Shown here: positions 1-9,511 of the stretch, in pieces | Layout of the letters: the number at the start of each line of letters is the position of its first letter | How positions within the stretch are numbered: the stretch's first letter is position 1 | Source of the DNA: Scilla litardierei | Taxonomy: Eukaryota > Streptophyta > Magnoliopsida > Asparagales > Asparagaceae | Assembly: GCA_030789695.1 (NCBI GenBank) | Contig: CM061138.1 | Span: 177,526,051-177,590,050 of the forward strand | Direction of reading: 5' to 3' | DNA length: 64,000 nucleotides | Made by a program: the position numbers and the translations under genes | Notes under the pieces: generated by a model | Databases searched by the model: none | Told to the model about the DNA's origin: nothing | What the model saw: only the letters and a program-made list of their open reading frames with translations

Positions 1-1
1 G

Positions 2-706
2 TTTGTGAAAGCCAATGCATCTAATGATCGCACCTCCTATAGTGGTGTCACTATAGATTTTGTGAGGCCTTCCTCTGGTGCATCCACAAGTGGTGTCAAA
101 GACACTATAGGTAGCAAACCTACCAAGAAAGTCACCACTTCACCTTCTCTTTCTTTTGGCAAGAAACCCACTAAGGGTGGAAACCAAAAGCAAGGCCATG
201 CTTACATGTACACTAACACTCATCCACGTAGGAAACCTCCTACTTCACAAGTGGATAATCATGACACTTTTTATGCTCCACACCCACGGACACGTACACA
301 ACCACACATGAGAAATACTCATGTACGTGCTCCTATACACCCGTATGCTCATACGCATCATTCTTTCATATATGCTCATCCTCCACATGTCATGCATGAT
401 CCATATGCTTCATATAATATGCATGTTCCCAAGCATACATATCATCCTAGAATGTACAATGCATATCCTCCACCACATTTGTATGCTAGAAAACATGTTC
501 CTAAGAAGCATGCACCACATAGAAATCAAACAAGTATGCATGCAACTAGGAAAAGGACTCCAAAGATTTACACTATTTGGGGTCCTAAGAACACTAGTCT
601 TAATGATAGGAATGCTTATGTTGATTCCTATTTTCATGATGTGATTAGAAATATTAATTATGTTGGGAAGCGGAAGTCCACGTGGACTTGGCTTCCAAAG
701 GGCTAA
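2..706 (+). CDS. gag: SireA-1 gag, C-terminal part (partial)
   Basis: Frame 2 is open from the window edge to a TAA at 704-706. What remains is the spacer after the zinc knuckle: Ser/Thr-rich (SFGKKPTKGG), then a His/Tyr/Pro/Met-rich stretch (many HPH, HTH and AHPPH groups), then the conserved end motif STWTWLPKG before the stop. The nucleocapsid domain and zinc knuckle are off the left edge. In a virus-like particle this protein would form the capsid; the His-rich tail has no assigned role. The TAA sits at the same place as in the other two copies (20249 and 25872), so it is the family's own gag terminator and not a later mutation. Confidence 0.8.
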   Translation, partial: FVKANASNDRTSYSGVTIDFVRPSSGASTSGVKDTIGSKPTKKVTTSPSLSFGKKPTKGGNQKQGHAYMYTNTHPRRKPPTSQVDNHDTFYAPHPRTRTQPHMRNTHVRAPIHPYAHTHHSFIYAHPPHVMHDPYASYNMHVPKHTYHPRMYNAYPPPHLYARKHVPKKHAPHRNQTSMHATRKRTPKIYTIWGPKNTSLNDRNAYVDSYFHDVIRNINYVGKRKSTWTWLPKG

Positions 707-775
707 TCCCCTTGAACCCAACAAACATTGTGTACCATAAACTTATGGTATATCATATAGGTACCCAAGAGAAAG
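698..775 (+). other. Gag-pol junction stop block of SireA-1
   Basis: Directly after WLPK the sequence runs into TAA (704-706). A 29-nt segment follows, bounded by two copies of GTACC and ending ATATAG before the second copy, and then the Lys-rich start of pol. The same block is present in SireA-2 (about 20180-20255) and, 30 nt long, in SireB-1 (about 25868-25935). Gag and pol of family A are in the same phase across it. A stop codon between gag and pol is known for the Sirevirus SIRE1; how this copy would pass it is not visible. Confidence 0.6.
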
Positions 776-3700
776 AAGAAGAGCAACAAAGGTCTTATTA
801 GCTCTAAAGGGAAAGGATGGATTCTTGATAGTGGTCGCTCCAAACATATGACAGGAGATCCCTCACTGCTCTCCGAAGTGATTAGCATCAAGGATGGTGC
901 AACGGTCACTTTTGGAGGTAATCAAAAGGGAACCATCATTAGAGTAGGTATCATTGGTAATCTTTCCAAACCCTTAATTACTAACGTTTATCTTGTTAGT
1001 GGTTTGTGTCACAATCTCATTTCCATTAGTCAACTTTGTGACAAAGGTTACAAGGTTAACTTTGGAGAAGGATTGTGTACTATTGTTGATTGTGATTCAA
1101 ATGTTTTATTTTCCGGTATTAGGCGTAAAAATATTTATTATTTGAGCTTGCCTAAAACCGTAGAACATTGCTTAGTTGCTAACACAAGTGAACAACTATT
1201 ATGGCATCGCCGTTTTGGTCATGTTCACTTCAAGCACTTATATAAGTTAGCTAAGCATGATCTAGTCAAAGGTTTTCCTAAGATTGTTTTTAATAAGAAA
1301 AACTTTTGTGATTCGTGTTAAAGAGGTAAACTAAGTAAATCTTCATTTAAGCTTAAAGAAGGGATTTCTTCTAAGAGGCCCCTAAAACTTCTTCATCTAG
1401 ATTTATTTGGGCCAACTAGAACCGCTTCTTTAGGTAATGCTCATTATGGATTAGTTGTCGTTGACGACTTTTCAAGATTTACTTGGGTTTCATTCTTAAC
1501 TAATAAGAATGAAGCTTATAAAGAGTTTATCAAATTTGCAAAGAAGATTCAGAATTTCTTAGGATCCACCATTATCACTATCCGTAGTGATCATGAAGGA
1601 GAATTTGAGAATGAATCTTTTACTAAGTTTTGTGATGACACCGGGATAACTCATAAATTTTTCCTTCCCTTGGGCACCACCTCAAAATGGTGTTGTAGAG
1701 AGAAAGAATAGGACTCTTATTGAGTGTGCACGCACTATGCTCAATGATAGTCATCTTGGACTACAATTTTGGGCAGAGGCGGTGCACACGGCATGTTATG
1801 TGCTCAATAGGATCCTAGTGAGACCCTGAACGAACAAAACTTGTTTTGAGTTGTTTTATGATAAAAAGCCTCAAGTAAAATATTTTCGTGTTTTTGGTTC
1901 AAAATGTTTTATAAAGAACACATTTGGTAATTTAGACAAATTTGAGCCAAGATCCGATGAAGGAATTTTTGTTGGATATTCCACACGTAGCAAAGCCTAC
2001 CGGATATACAACAAAACTTCTTTAACGATTGAGAAATCTCTTCACGTATATTTTTATGAAGATTTTGATTTTCCTCATGTTGATGATGATAATGTAGATA
2101 TTCTTTGTGACTCTCTTAATAATATTAAGATTAATGATTCTATTGTTGAGACTGACACTTCTAACGAAATTGTTGAAGTTGTTCCTAGTGATACAGGTAT
2201 ACCCAAAGCTTACCTGACCGTTCGCAATCATCCCCATAACCAAATTATTGGAGATATTGGTGTGGGTGTTTGAACGAGATCGAGAATTGAAGAATTCTCT
2301 CATTACGCATTTGTCTCTACCATTGAGCCAAAGAAAATCCAAGAAGCTTGTGAGGATAGCTCTTGGATAGTGGCAATGGAATAAGAACTAATGCAATTCG
2401 AGAGAAATGAAGTTTGGGAACTCGTACCTCTTCTAAGTGGTCACCAAGTCATTGGGACCAAATGGATCTTCAAGAACAAGACGGATGAAAACGATGTAAT
2501 CACACGGAACAAAGCAAGGTTAGTAGCTCAAGGCTGCCGGCAAGAGGAAGGTATCGATTTCGAAGAATCTTTTGCCCCCGTAACTAGATTAGAAGCTATT
2601 AGGTTGATTTTATCTTTTTCATCCCATAAGAATTTTAAACTATTTCAAATGGATGTTAAAAGTGCATTTTTAAATGGGTTTGTCAATGAAGAAGTTTATG
2701 TTTCTCAACCTCCCGGTTTTATTCATGAAAAATTTCCAAACCATGTTTTCAAACTTAAGAAATCGGTGTATGGGTTGAGACAAGCTCCTAGAGCTTGGTA
2801 TGATCGACTTAGGACCTTTCTTTTGAATTTAGGTTTTAAAATGGGAGAAGTTGATTCTACACTCTTCATTAAATATTATGAAAATGTCATTCTTTTGATT
2901 CAAGTTTATGTAGACGATATTATTTTCGGTTCTACTAACTTTAATCTTTGTCAAGAATGTTCCAAGTCTATGAAGGATGAGTTTGAGATGAGCCACATGG
3001 GAGAGCTCACCTACTTCCTTGGATTGCAAATTCGACAAATGGAGAATGACACATTCATACATCAGACAAAGTACACAGGGGGGCATATTAAGCGATTCGG
3101 GATGGAATCGTCTTCGAGCAAAAGGACTCCCATGAGTACTACTACTCATCTACACAAGGATAAAAGCGAAAAAGATGTAGACGTTCATCTATATCGAGAT
3201 ATGATCGGTAGCTTACTTTACTTAATCGCTAGTAGGCCCGATATCATGTTTTCCGTTTGCCTTTGTGCTAGATATCAAGCTAGACCTAAGGAGTCACACT
3301 TGATTGCAGTTAAACGAATATTTCGTTATCTCAATCAATCTCTAGACTATGGGTTACTTTACCCTAAATCTAGCATATATGAGTTAATCTCATATTGTGA
3401 TGCCGACTTTGCCGGATGCAAGTCCGATAGGAAAAGTACTAGTGGCACTTGCCATTTCTTAGGAAATTCCTTAGTCTCTTGGTTTTCTAAGAAACAGAAT
3501 TTGGTGTCATTGTCCACGACTGAAGCGAAATATATTGCCGCGGGTCTTGTATGTGCACAAGTTCTTTGGATGAGACACACTCTTATGGACTATGGTGTTA
3601 ACTGTGATACTTGCTCAATCATAGTTGATAACCAAAGTGCCATATGTCTTTCCAAGAATCCGGTACACCACTCCCGTACCAAACACATAGACGTGAGACA

Positions 3701-3850
3701 CCATTTTATAAATGATCATGTAGCTAAGAAGGACATCATCTTAGAGTACATTGAAACCCAAAACAAATTGCCGACATTTTCACAAAACCTCTTAAAGAAG
3801 ATTCATTTGTGAGGTTGCGTGGAGAATTAGGAATTATGAGTGAATCTTAA
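760..3850 (+). pseudogene. pol: SireA-1 pol (protease-integrase-RT-RNase H), broken
   Basis: The protease active site is DSG at 827-835, but the residue usually Cys in DSGCSKHM is Arg. The GAG-pre-integrase and HHCC region (WHRRFGH ... FCDSC) ends in a TAA at 1319-1321, where SireA-2 has CAA. The integrase core follows in shifted frames (LHLDLFGP, IRSDH, VERKNRTL), with a frameshift near 1670 and a TGA at 1827. A TGA follows GVGV near 2271, and GAA is changed to TAA near 2383. RT (VYVDDIIFG) and RNase H ([24 protein letters not shown]) are open over 2391-3812. The last residues are lost to a one-base deletion in an A run near 3763. These domains would copy and insert the element; this copy cannot make them. 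Confidence 0.92.
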
Positions 3851-4137
3851 ATCTAGAAGCTCAATATACATGTTATAACACTGTTTGAGCTCATATCATC
3901 ATGTTGCCTATCTTCTTATGATATATCATTTATATGTGTTTAAGAAAGGCAAATTGTGATCTATGTGATTTCTTGAGTTTCTTGAGATTGATTCTGGTGA
4001 TTTGTGTTTCAATTGATGTAGTGTTTTTAAATTGTTTTTATGATGAGTTAATGATTAGAGTATAGGTCCTAGGGTGAGCGTTCGTATCCTTTGGATTTCT
4101 ACCTCACTGTGCATTTTTGGACCAGGACAGACGACTG
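3851..4137 (+). other. Spacer between pol and internal array, no gene seen
   Basis: AT-rich sequence without an ORF or a recognisable signal. It matches the corresponding spacer of SireA-2 at about 16860-17099. Confidence 0.6.
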
Positions 4138-4474
4138 TTTTTCTTTCGACAGTTGACTGCCCTACTCTTTCATCTCTGTCTAAAAATTTGTATCTTTCGC
4201 ACAGCCGACTGATGACTGTTTTCTAGTCGACTATTATTTTAACAGGCGACTGTACTGTAGTCATCAGGCGACTGTTCTCTCTGTCGAAATTTTACAGTGC
4301 TCTCTGTTGTTTTGATGAACTGTATTGATTCTCGGCCAGTAGACTGCTGAGTATATTAGTCAACTGTCCAAGGGACAGGCGACTGCTTGTTACTTGTCAG
4401 TCGACTGCCCATCTTTCTGAGCTTTATTGTTATCACTTCATCCAGTCGACTGACTTTTGTTCATCAGTCGACTG
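4138..4474 (+). repeat. Internal palindrome array of SireA-1 (CAGTCGACTG sites)
   Basis: Twelve sites of the 10-bp palindrome CAGTCGACTG or one- to two-base variants (CAGGCGACTG, CAGACGACTG, TAGTCGACTA) start at 4138, 4150, 4202, 4224, 4243, 4265, 4337, 4358, 4376, 4398, 4443 and 4465. They make two quartets (spacings 22-19-22 and 21-18-22) and two pairs. The same motif and spacing recur in the LTR. The last site ends about 80 bp before the TATA-like box that precedes the additional ORF. Confidence 0.88.
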
Positions 4475-4553
4475 TCTACTGTTCGTGACGATTCACTGCT
4501 TTGATCTGAGCCGTCAATTTTTTGATCCAACAGCCCAGATTATTTCCCTCTTT

Positions 4554-4562
4554 CATATATAC
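4554..4562 (+). promoter_or_regulatory. Putative TATA box of the SireA-1 aORF
   Basis: CATATATAC lies about 80 bp after the last palindrome site and about 240 bp before the aORF ATG. SireA-2 has the same box at 16403-16411 on the minus strand. A CT-rich leader follows, with (CT)n at 4718-4739, which resembles a plant pyrimidine patch. That transcription starts here is an inference. Confidence 0.45.
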
Positions 4563-4802
4563 GTCGAGACTGTTCTTTTCGTCTCTTGCGATTTGCTTTC
4601 CTCTGATTGAAACGCTTCGACTTCACGCTTGTTTTCTCTGCTGTTGTCGTCGATCTCCGCCTTCCCGCTCGTCGATTTCTTCGTCTTTGCTTTTTCGTTC
4701 CTTCTCGACTTGGTTTGTCTCTCTCTCTCTCTCTCTCTCAAGTCTTTCGCTCGATTCATTGTCTTTCTAATTCTTTGCACATCGTTTCTCTCTCTCGATT
4801 CC

Positions 4803-6245
4803 ATGTCACCCAAAACCAAGGGAAAAGAGAAGATCGTTGATCCTAAACGACCTAGGGCACCCAAGAAACCTATAGCCAAGAAGAAGAAACCCTACAAAGC
4901 CCGAACCAAGCATGCCGAGTTTCCCGTGCATTCTTCTTCGCAGGGATATTCTCCTTCTGCTTCTTCTTCCGACGCTCAGCCACTGATCCACCGTCAGCGG
5001 AAGCCCATTGGTGTTACCATCAATGAGCCTACTGCTGCCGCTTCCCATCAGTCTACTTCGAGTTCTGGAGAAGAGCCTCCTGTTGTACCCCCTTCTGATC
5101 CCCTTGTTCCTCTTTGCCGATATGATCTTTGTTTGACAAAGTTCCACTCTCTCTTAGGGATCACGCTTCTTAGGGAGCGATACATCGCCTTTCCAGCCTT
5201 TACTACTGAGAGACTCTCTGACATCTTATCTGCTACTCACCTGGCCGATCTTTTTCGCTTCTCTTAGAGCGAATCTCCCAGAGCTTACCCATTTTTGGTG
5301 AAACTCTTCTATGCGAACCGCGTTCGCAGTGAGTATTCCTCTACCGGCATCCTCGATACTGTCGTCCAGGGAATCCACATTCAGATCACTCCCTCACTCT
5401 TAGGGACTATTCTTAGGATTCCCTCTGTCGGTTCCCTTCCCTCTGATATTTGCATCTCCGATATTGACGACCTTGACCAGTCTGTCCTCCGGGATATGTT
5501 TCGAGAGGTACCTTTAGCCCTTGATTCGGGTGTCAGGTCATCTATGTTTTCCGCAAGAGGTTGGGCAGTTCACCTAGTGGTAAAGTCCAACATCCTGCCG
5601 AGGTATGGATCATCTGACCAGCTGTCTCAGGATATCCTGAAGTGTATGTATGCTATTTTCTCTGGCATGCCCGTGAACTGGGCCGGTGTCCTCCTTGATA
5701 GGATGGACAAGGTTGAGTTCACGACCTCCTCGTCTCACATTCCTTACGGTGGTCTTTTGACTCTTGTCTTCCGTCATTTTGGTATTGATTTGTCTTGTTA
5801 CGAGCCCATGCCCTTTGGTCCTCTCCTCAACGCATCTGCAAAGTCGAAATCTTCTTCGGCTCTGTAGACTGCCTCGAAGAAGAGGAAATCTACTTCAGCT
5901 CCGTCCTCCTCCACTGTTTCTCCAGCCGACCTGCCTTCCACCTCTGCTCCACCATCTCGTGATATTCTTTTGGAGATGGTCTCTGGACTTTACAGATTGA
6001 TGTCTCTTTCTTTCCTCCATCAGGGAATACCCTTCCCTGAGGATCTGAGACAGTTTGTTCCCCAGCTTCATGTGCCTCCTCAGCCCATTGATGTCGTTGA
6101 GCATCCTGGTGTAGCTTCTACTCAGGATGTTGCTGCTGCTACTATTGCTGCTGATGTTGCTCCTTCTGACCCTCCTCCAGAGGATACACCTGCTTTCACA
6201 GAGCATGCTTCTTCTTCTGCAGCCCCTGGAGACACTCACTCTTAG
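4803..6245 (+). pseudogene. SireA-1 additional ORF (aORF), two nonsense changes
   Basis: ATG at 4803, in-frame end at 6243-6245; 481 codons including stop, exactly the length of the intact homologue at 14738-16180. Two TAG codons interrupt it (5265-5267 and 5865-5867); both positions are CAG in the homologue, so both look like C-to-T changes. There is no indel. It has a basic N-terminus (KPIAKKKKPYKARTK), a Ser-rich linker, and a core with LVKLFYANRVR, ITPSLLG and GWAVHLVVKSNILPRYGS. The core resembles proteins grouped as 'putative plant transposon protein' next to plant retroelements. I see no signal peptide or membrane segment, so an envelope role is unlikely. Function unknown. Confidence 0.85.
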
Positions 6246-7121
6246 ATATGTGTTTATGTGGTGTTAGCTTGGTGATGGTTGTATTTTGATGTATGATGGA
6301 TATTTTTTTGATGTTGTTGACGTTGTCTTCATTTCTGTATGGTGATGTACTTCGATGTTGTCATGATGATGTATTTTTGTCTTGATCATGATGTATTTTT
6401 GTGATGGACATGTAGATGTCCATCCGTTCATGTACTCATCTTTTATATATATCTATATATGATATTGATGTTTATATTGTGTCACACTGTGTTATAATAC
6501 TTATCTTATATGTGTGATGTATGTTATGTTGCCTCCATGTATGCTATACTCTCTCTGATGTGCTTTTGAGACAATATATGAATTTGATATTCGATTTTCC
6601 ATGCTATCTCTGGTATGATGCATTTGTGAAATCACTTTTGAAACTATTTTTGTGTGTACATCTAAAATGTTGATATTGGACTTCAATTCCATTACTCACA
6701 TGTGTATATGATGCGATTTTATAAGTTTTGATTCTATATATCTTTATACTCCTTGATTGTTGTTAGTTCGCATTTAGCACTGTTATTGTTGTTGTTATTT
6801 GCTCCCACCTTTTTGGATAATACCATAGGGGGAGAGAAATAAACATACAAGATTCATAATGAATGTGCTGAGTATGTTCTAACACTTGAATCTAAGATTG
6901 AAATTGCCTTAGATTCATGGGGAGTAAGATTACAATGAATAGGGATTGTAATTCCTAGATTTTTTTGAATTTATACTCATGCATTTCTTACTCATTTGCT
7001 TCAATTGATATGTAGATGCCCTAATATTTGTTGTCTAACTTGATTGGCATCTATGTAAGGGGAGTAAGTTTTCATTGCGCACAATTATTTATCTTTTTGT
7101 TTATGTTTGTTTGTCATCATC
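6246..7121 (+). other. SireA-1 3' untranslated region with reiterated purine tracts
   Basis: 6246-6430 is rich in TGATG/TGATGT words. Purine tracts resembling the true polypurine tract (PPT) occur near 6829 (TAGGGGGAGAG), 6938 (TGGGGAGTAAG) and 7059 (AGGGGAGTAAG). Several PPT-like copies before the 3' LTR are a known Sirevirus trait. No gene seen. Confidence 0.7.
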
Positions 7122-7135
7122 AAAAAGGGGGAGAA
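7122..7135 (+). promoter_or_regulatory. Polypurine tract of SireA-1
   Basis: AAAAAGGGGGAGAA lies directly against the LTR start TGTTGAG. It would prime plus-strand DNA synthesis. The identical tract precedes the 3' LTRs of SireA-2 and both SireB copies. Confidence 0.9.
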
Positions 7136-7528
7136 TGTTGAGTATTGGACTTCTCCCTACTTGGTGTTAATGATGAGCAAACATAAATACTTGTGACTAA
7201 TCCCCTATTTTGCAGTTAATCCATTGCCTAAGATAATTATGAAGATCTACTAGCAATGGATGACTCACAAACTTCTTTGAAGGAAAATGACATGAATTGG
7301 ATGATCGTAGATAATGATTGAAGCTCCGTGAAGACTTCAAGCTCAAACGATGGAAAGAAGAAATTATTCGTTAATGTAATTTCTTTTATCTCTTCTAGTA
7401 TGTAGCTTAGAAGTAGAACTTTGATAGAGCACTCACACACATCTACATTCAGTCATAGGACTTCATTAGATCAATTGTCCTTTGATCCCAATTCATTTCT
7501 TTATTGATTGTGCTAGGATTGTTTATAA

Positions 7529-8157
7529 CAGTTGACTTCTGAACAGTTTACAGTCGCCTGTCTCAAAAACAGTCGACTGTGTTTTGTTCTACAGTCGCCT
7601 GTTATGCACAGACTATTACAATATAGTTTTGGGCCTTCTCTGATTATTTCGCACAGGCTACTGTTGAACGATACACAGGCACCTGTCCAAGTGACAGTCG
7701 ACTGTGTTTTGTAAAGCAGTCGTATGTCTATCCTTTTCCCAAACTCTGTTTGATCTGAATTTTACGGCCAGTCGACTAATGCTGTATATACAGTCGACTG
7801 TCTCTTGGACCAGTCGACTGTCTATGCTGCAACAGTCGTTTGTCTGTGAGTCATTTCTTTGACTCAGCTCTCTAGAAATTTCTGAGGCTTTTGACAGTCG
7901 TCTGTTTAAGGATTTACAGTCGCCTGTTCTGAGTAACAGTCGACTGTGTTCCTTGCTTCAGTCGTTTGTCCTGTTACTTGTGAGATTTCCAGTATTAGTC
8001 TAACTTACCCATCTCTCAGCCAGTCGCCTGTAGAAGAAATTACAGTCGCCTGTTGGTTTAACAGTCAAATGTCTTTGCTTCATCAGTCGACTGTCCACGT
8101 GGTAAGTTACCGTTATGAATTCTCACCTACCCTTTTTGACTGTGCAACAGTCGACTG
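7529..8157 (+). repeat. LTR palindrome array of SireA-1
   Basis: Repeated CAGTCGACTG and variants (CAGTCGCCTG, CAGTCGTCTG, CAGGCTACTG). The first two quartets start at 7529-7551-7570-7592 and 7654-7676-7695-7717, both spaced 22-19-22 bp. The array ends 87 bp before the TATA box. Confidence 0.88.
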
Positions 8158-8243
8158 TCACGAGTTCAGATTCTATCCGTTGAGATTTTTCTCACGGATT
8201 CCAATTGGGTTTTTGCCTAAACTGTTTTGTGGATTTGAGAAAA

Positions 8244-8253
8244 TTATAAATAG
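8244..8253 (+). promoter_or_regulatory. LTR TATA box of SireA-1
   Basis: TTATAAATAG lies in the LTR downstream of the palindrome array and upstream of a pyrimidine-rich leader. The SireA-2 LTR has its counterpart at 12707-12716 on the minus strand. Confidence 0.6.
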
Positions 8254-8927
8254 AGCTTTTACTGTTCCATCGGAAGGTTAACTCATTCATTGCAAAATCT
8301 CTCAAGCTTTCATTTCTAAAGATCAAAGCTCTCAAATCCAAAGCCCTAAGTATTTCCAAATCTTGATCTCTTGCTCTCCAACCTAGAACCAAAGAGTGAT
8401 CTTCTAGGCAATTGGTGCAGTCAAGAGAAAGGGCTTCTCCTTTCTTCCAATAGAGTTCTTCAACACACATCACACTCCTCTTTCAAGTTCTACTTCAAGG
8501 CATAGGTGATTGTAAGTGTTGTTTTCATTATTTCATAACTTTCGTTATTTGAGTTTTGATCTCGGTTGTGAGAGTGGTTTTGCTTGCTCCCTGGTTATGG
8601 GAGTCAAGGACATCGATTATATTCGATTGCACTTGTAGGGTTGCTACAAGTGGGCTTTAAGAAAACCTCAAATTAGGGTTCTAACTTGAGTATCCGGTGG
8701 TATCCGGGTGGTAGAGACGTAGGATTACCGGGAACAAGTCGGGAGTTGACTTGGGTAATCCGAACCCTTGAAACATCTCTGCGTTTGCGTGTGTTTCATT
8801 TTGGGTTGTTTTTCTATTCCGCACTATTTGTTGGATTGCTTTTTATTTGGCATAAATTCCTTTTTAAATTTGCATAAACACTATTCAACCCCCTTCTAGT
8901 GTTTTCCCCATAGACAGTGTCCTTACA

Positions 8928-9511
8928 ACCCGCCCACACAGCGGCGCCCGCCCGCTATGCAGGCGGGCTGAAGCGCTCGCCTGCACAACGGGCGGGCCGG
9001 GGAGCCCAGCCCGCACTGCAGGCCTGCCGGGGAGCCCAGCCCGCACTGCGGGCCTGGGCGGGCCCCCGCATTGCGGGCGGGCCCCGGGCGCCTGCCTAGC
9101 TGTTTCGGGTCGGGTGCCCGTGTAGCGGGTGTTAAGGTATGTATGTCCTCAGTTCATTTGTATTTGATACAAATGGATTTAATATTAAATAAAAAATATA
9201 TTGTAAAATGTTTACAAATATATTTTATAATAAAGGCATAGAAACAAAAGAGGATTTTTCCACGAAAGTCCGGGGAAACCCGCGCTCAAATCGAAGTCCA
9301 AACGGGCCCAATAAGTCTATTTAAAAGATGTTTTAATAGCCAAAAAGATAAAGCCCAATAGTCTTTTTGAAAGGATAAAAAGGAGGGCTCATACCCATGC
9401 CCAAATTGAGCATGGGGCCAACCCAGGCCTAACTGGGCCTGGGCGCCAGGCCCACGTACCCGGCCCAGGCTTGCCTAGGCCTGGTGCGCCCAGGCCCGCC
9501 AAGGCCTGGCG
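8928..9511. other. Unassigned sequence between SireA-1 and Tek-1, with a GC-rich tandem repeat
   Basis: 8928-9110 is strongly GC-rich with repeated GCCCGC/GCGGGC words. It includes a 30-bp unit present twice in tandem at 8997-9026 and 9027-9056. The rest is an AT-rich stretch (about 9170-9240) and a GC-rich stretch of GGCCCA/GGCCTGG words (9400-9510). No credible ORF. It could be the host target or the remnant of another element. Confidence 0.5.

Larger units (their letters stand above)
1..8927 (+). mobile_element. SireA-1: Sirevirus-like Ty1/copia LTR retrotransposon, 5' end outside window
   Basis: The element reads gag C-terminus, protease, integrase, RT, RNase H, a palindrome array, an additional ORF, reiterated purine tracts and a 3' LTR. 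The order integrase before RT defines Ty1/copia. The long gag with a His-rich tail, the gene after pol and the several purine tracts fit the Sirevirus (SIRE/Maximus) lineage. The 3' LTR runs TGTTGAG...CTTACA. The TSD partner is outside the window; the five bases after the LTR are ACCCG. Gag-pol and aORF carry stops and frameshifts, so this copy is dead. It is the same family as the minus-strand copy at 12035-38759. Confidence 0.93.
7136..8927 (+). repeat. 3' LTR of SireA-1
   Basis: 1792 bp, TGTTGAGTATTGGAC...CTTACA. It holds the palindrome array (7529-8157), a TATA box (8244-8253) and a U5 block around 8690-8770 containing GACGTAGGAT, ACCGGGAACAAGTCGGGAG and ATCCGAACC. That block is shared with the otherwise different SireB LTR (23361-23430). 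It matches the LTRs at 12035-13847 and 36943-38759. Confidence 0.93.

Noticed and set aside
698..775. A spliceosomal intron of 29 nt at the Sire gag-pol junction
   Set aside because: GT-AG edges exist, but the length is far below the normal plant minimum; kept only as an unexplained conserved block.
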